Below are positions 62,452-64,000 of a stretch of DNA of 64,000 bases, in pieces; positions within the stretch are counted from its first letter, which is position 1; each line of letters begins with the position of its first letter. The translations under genes were made by a program, and so were the position numbers. The notes under the pieces were generated by a model, which saw nothing but the letters and a program-made list of their open reading frames with translations, was not told the origin of the DNA and searched no databases. The stretch comes from Bacillus sp. FJAT-25509 (lineage in GTDB: Bacteria > Bacillota > Bacilli > Bacillales > Bacillaceae_G), in the NCBI RefSeq assembly GCF_001420605.1, contig NZ_LJIZ01000016.1:372001-436000 (forward strand), written 5' to 3'.

Positions 62452-64000
62452 TTACTCTTGCCCATCTCCATTTACATCAGTGCCATCTTTTACATCAGTA
62501 TTTTCTTTGGTAGATCCATTCGGTTTCGCTAATTCAATTGTTAAATAATCATTATCCCGTAGCTCTGAATCCTCTTTAATACTCTGACTCGTTACGAAAC
62601 CAGATCCTTTTGAAGAGATTTTCAGCTTAAATAATTTACCTAAACGATTAACATCCGATTTTGACCAACCAACGATTGACGGCATCGTATTTGTACCATT
62701 TGTCTTGAGATAGATTTTAGTACCTCTAACAACTTGAGTTTTGGACTTAATTGATTGTCCAGTAACTTCTAACCCATTACCTAATAATACTGGTTTCAAT
62801 CCTTCAGATACAGCTAAAGATTTTGCTTCATCTAAGGTTAGACCTTTCAAATTCGGAATCTCAATACTTTCTTTATCGATTAATTTATCTACCTTTGCAT
62901 TTTCAACTGGCTCAACCTTCATATACTCTAATGCGCCTTTAGTCACAGTTCTAAATATTTCAGAAACACCGTCTGAACCGATTTCAGTCGCTTCAAGTTT
63001 TGGACGAAGCATTGCTACATAAACAACCAATTTAGGATTATCTGCTGGTGCCATACCGATAAATGAAAATAGATTTTGACCACGTCCTTTAAGATATTTC
63101 CCGTGATCGTCAACAACTTGGGCAGTACCAGTTTTACCTGCTACTGAGTAGCCTTCAATCGCATAGTTATGCCCTGTTCCGTGTGGCGCAGTAATAACTG
63201 TTTCTAATAACGCTCTCTCTCTTTTTGCTGTTTCTTCTGTAATTGGATTACCAGCAACCTGAGATTTATAGTCTTTAATAACTTTATTCGTATCATGCTC
63301 GACAATTTTGTCAACAAGATAAGGCTTCATCATTTTCCCATTGTTAGCAATAGCACTTGCAGCTTGGATAATTTGAACTCCAGTTACTGTAGATCCTTGT
63401 CCAAAAGCAGTTGTAGTTTTTTCAAGTGGATAATTAAATACTAATTTACCACTTGATTCACCTGGAAGATTAATATTAGTTTTTTGTGTAAATCCAAAGT
63501 TTTTATAATATTGTAAAAATCGATCTGCACCTATTTTTTCATTAAGTAGAATCGAAATTCCTACGTTTGAAGACCTTTGAATCCCCTCATCAAAAGTAAT
63601 TGATCCCCATCCGTTTCGATTTACGTCATGGACAGTGCCTCCACCTGGTACTTTATATCGACCTGATTGGAAATATTCATTTCCATTATAAACTCCTTCA
63701 TTCATTGCAGCACCTAAAGTGAATATTTTCATCGTAGAACCTGCTTCAAATGCATATGAAATCGGGTCATTCGTATAGTTTGTAATGTCATGAAGATTCG
63801 GATTGAAGCTAGGACGATTACTCATCGCAAGGATTTTACCTGTTTTTGGGTCAGAAACGATTGCCATAATTTTTTCTGGCTCATATTTTTTTTCAACGCT
63901 CGTCATTGCGTCTTCTAGTAAACTTTGAATCTTTGTATCTATTGTTAAATACACATCATCACCGTTGTGCGGAGGAATAACCTTTTCATTTACATATGGT
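62452..64000 (-). CDS. pbpB: Penicillin-binding protein 2B (FtsI), C-terminal part
   Basis: The reading frame is open to the window end; about 515 residues are present and the N-terminus (anchor and pedestal) lies outside. The transpeptidase has AGSTMKIF (active Ser), RSSNVGIS and AGKTGTAQVV, and two C-terminal PASTA domains follow (from EIPNLKGLTLDEAK and MPSIVGWSKSDVNR). PBP2B is the class B transpeptidase of the septum. The tail after the PASTA domains is rich in Asp, Thr and Gly. Confidence 0.95.
   Translation of the reverse strand, partial: PYVNEKVIPPHNGDDVYLTIDTKIQSLLEDAMTSVEKKYEPEKIMAIVSDPKTGKILAMSNRPSFNPNLHDITNYTNDPISYAFEAGSTMKIFTLGAAMNEGVYNGNEYFQSGRYKVPGGGTVHDVNRNGWGSITFDEGIQRSSNVGISILLNEKIGADRFLQYYKNFGFTQKTNINLPGESSGKLVFNYPLEKTTTAFGQGSTVTGVQIIQAASAIANNGKMMKPYLVDKIVEHDTNKVIKDYKSQVAGNPITEETAKRERALLETVITAPHGTGHNYAIEGYSVAGKTGTAQVVDDHGKYLKGRGQNLFSFIGMAPADNPKLVVYVAMLRPKLEATEIGSDGVSEIFRTVTKGALEYMKVEPVENAKVDKLIDKESIEIPNLKGLTLDEAKSLAVSEGLKPVLLGNGLEVTGQSIKSKTQVVRGTKIYLKTNGTNTMPSIVGWSKSDVNRLGKLFKLKISSKGSGFVTSQSIKEDSELRDNDYLTIELAKPNGSTKENTDVKDGTDVNGDGQE

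Overview
The window is AT-rich chromosomal DNA from an endospore-forming Bacillota, most likely a member of Bacillaceae. The evidence is the sporulation genes spoIIGA-sigE, sigG, spoVD and spoVE, the Bacillus-type division and wall (dcw) cluster, a PyrR-regulated pyr operon, and Bacillus-style ribosome binding sites with some TTG starts. MurE carries the DNPR signature of meso-diaminopimelate peptidoglycan. Almost all core genes lie on the minus strand, so reading from 64000 down to 1 follows transcription. I cannot name the species.

Layout in transcription order. (1) 64.0-48.9 kb: pbpB (cut by the window end), spoVD, murE, mraY, murD, spoVE, murG, murB, divIB, ftsA and ftsZ make wall precursors and the divisome. 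(2) 48.9-45.3 kb: a plus-strand methyltransferase gene sits between ftsZ and spoIIGA-sigE; sigG follows. (3) 45.0-37.5 kb: ylmC, pgeF/ylmD, ylmE, sepF, ylmG, ylmH, divIVA, then ileS behind an isoleucine T-box leader. (4) 37.4-35.6 kb: a small HTH protein, a secreted CAP protein and a DksA-like protein. (5) 35.5-22.4 kb: lspA, an RluD-type pseudouridine synthase and the complete pyrR-P-B-C-AA-AB-K-D-F-E operon for UMP synthesis. (6) 22.3-8.8 kb: an accessory block with a DinB-like protein, a secreted NlpC/P60-like protein, a decayed tandem gene duplication with an IS1595 relic, a two-gene ABC exporter, a GNAT gene with an internal stop, a DUF4240 protein, a Nudix hydrolase, a MarR regulator with an MFS exporter, and glutamate racemase. 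(7) 8.7 kb to 1: rqcH (plus strand), a calcium P-type ATPase, yicC, gmk, rpoZ, coaBC and the start of priA.

I found no clearly new multigene system. The most interesting items are smaller. A probable IS200/IS605 right end with structured guide-RNA-like sequence, but no intact tnpB, lies between murB and divIB. A 17-bp motif is shared by the promoters of the CAP and HTH genes. Matched operators lie upstream of marR and its MFS neighbour. A tandem paralogue survives as separated 5' and 3' fragments with an IS1595 remnant at one break. Dispersed palindromic repeats include one wedged between the sigG stop codon and its terminator. Expected genes or sites are absent locally: remA, ylxW/ylxX/sbp and the third pyr attenuator.
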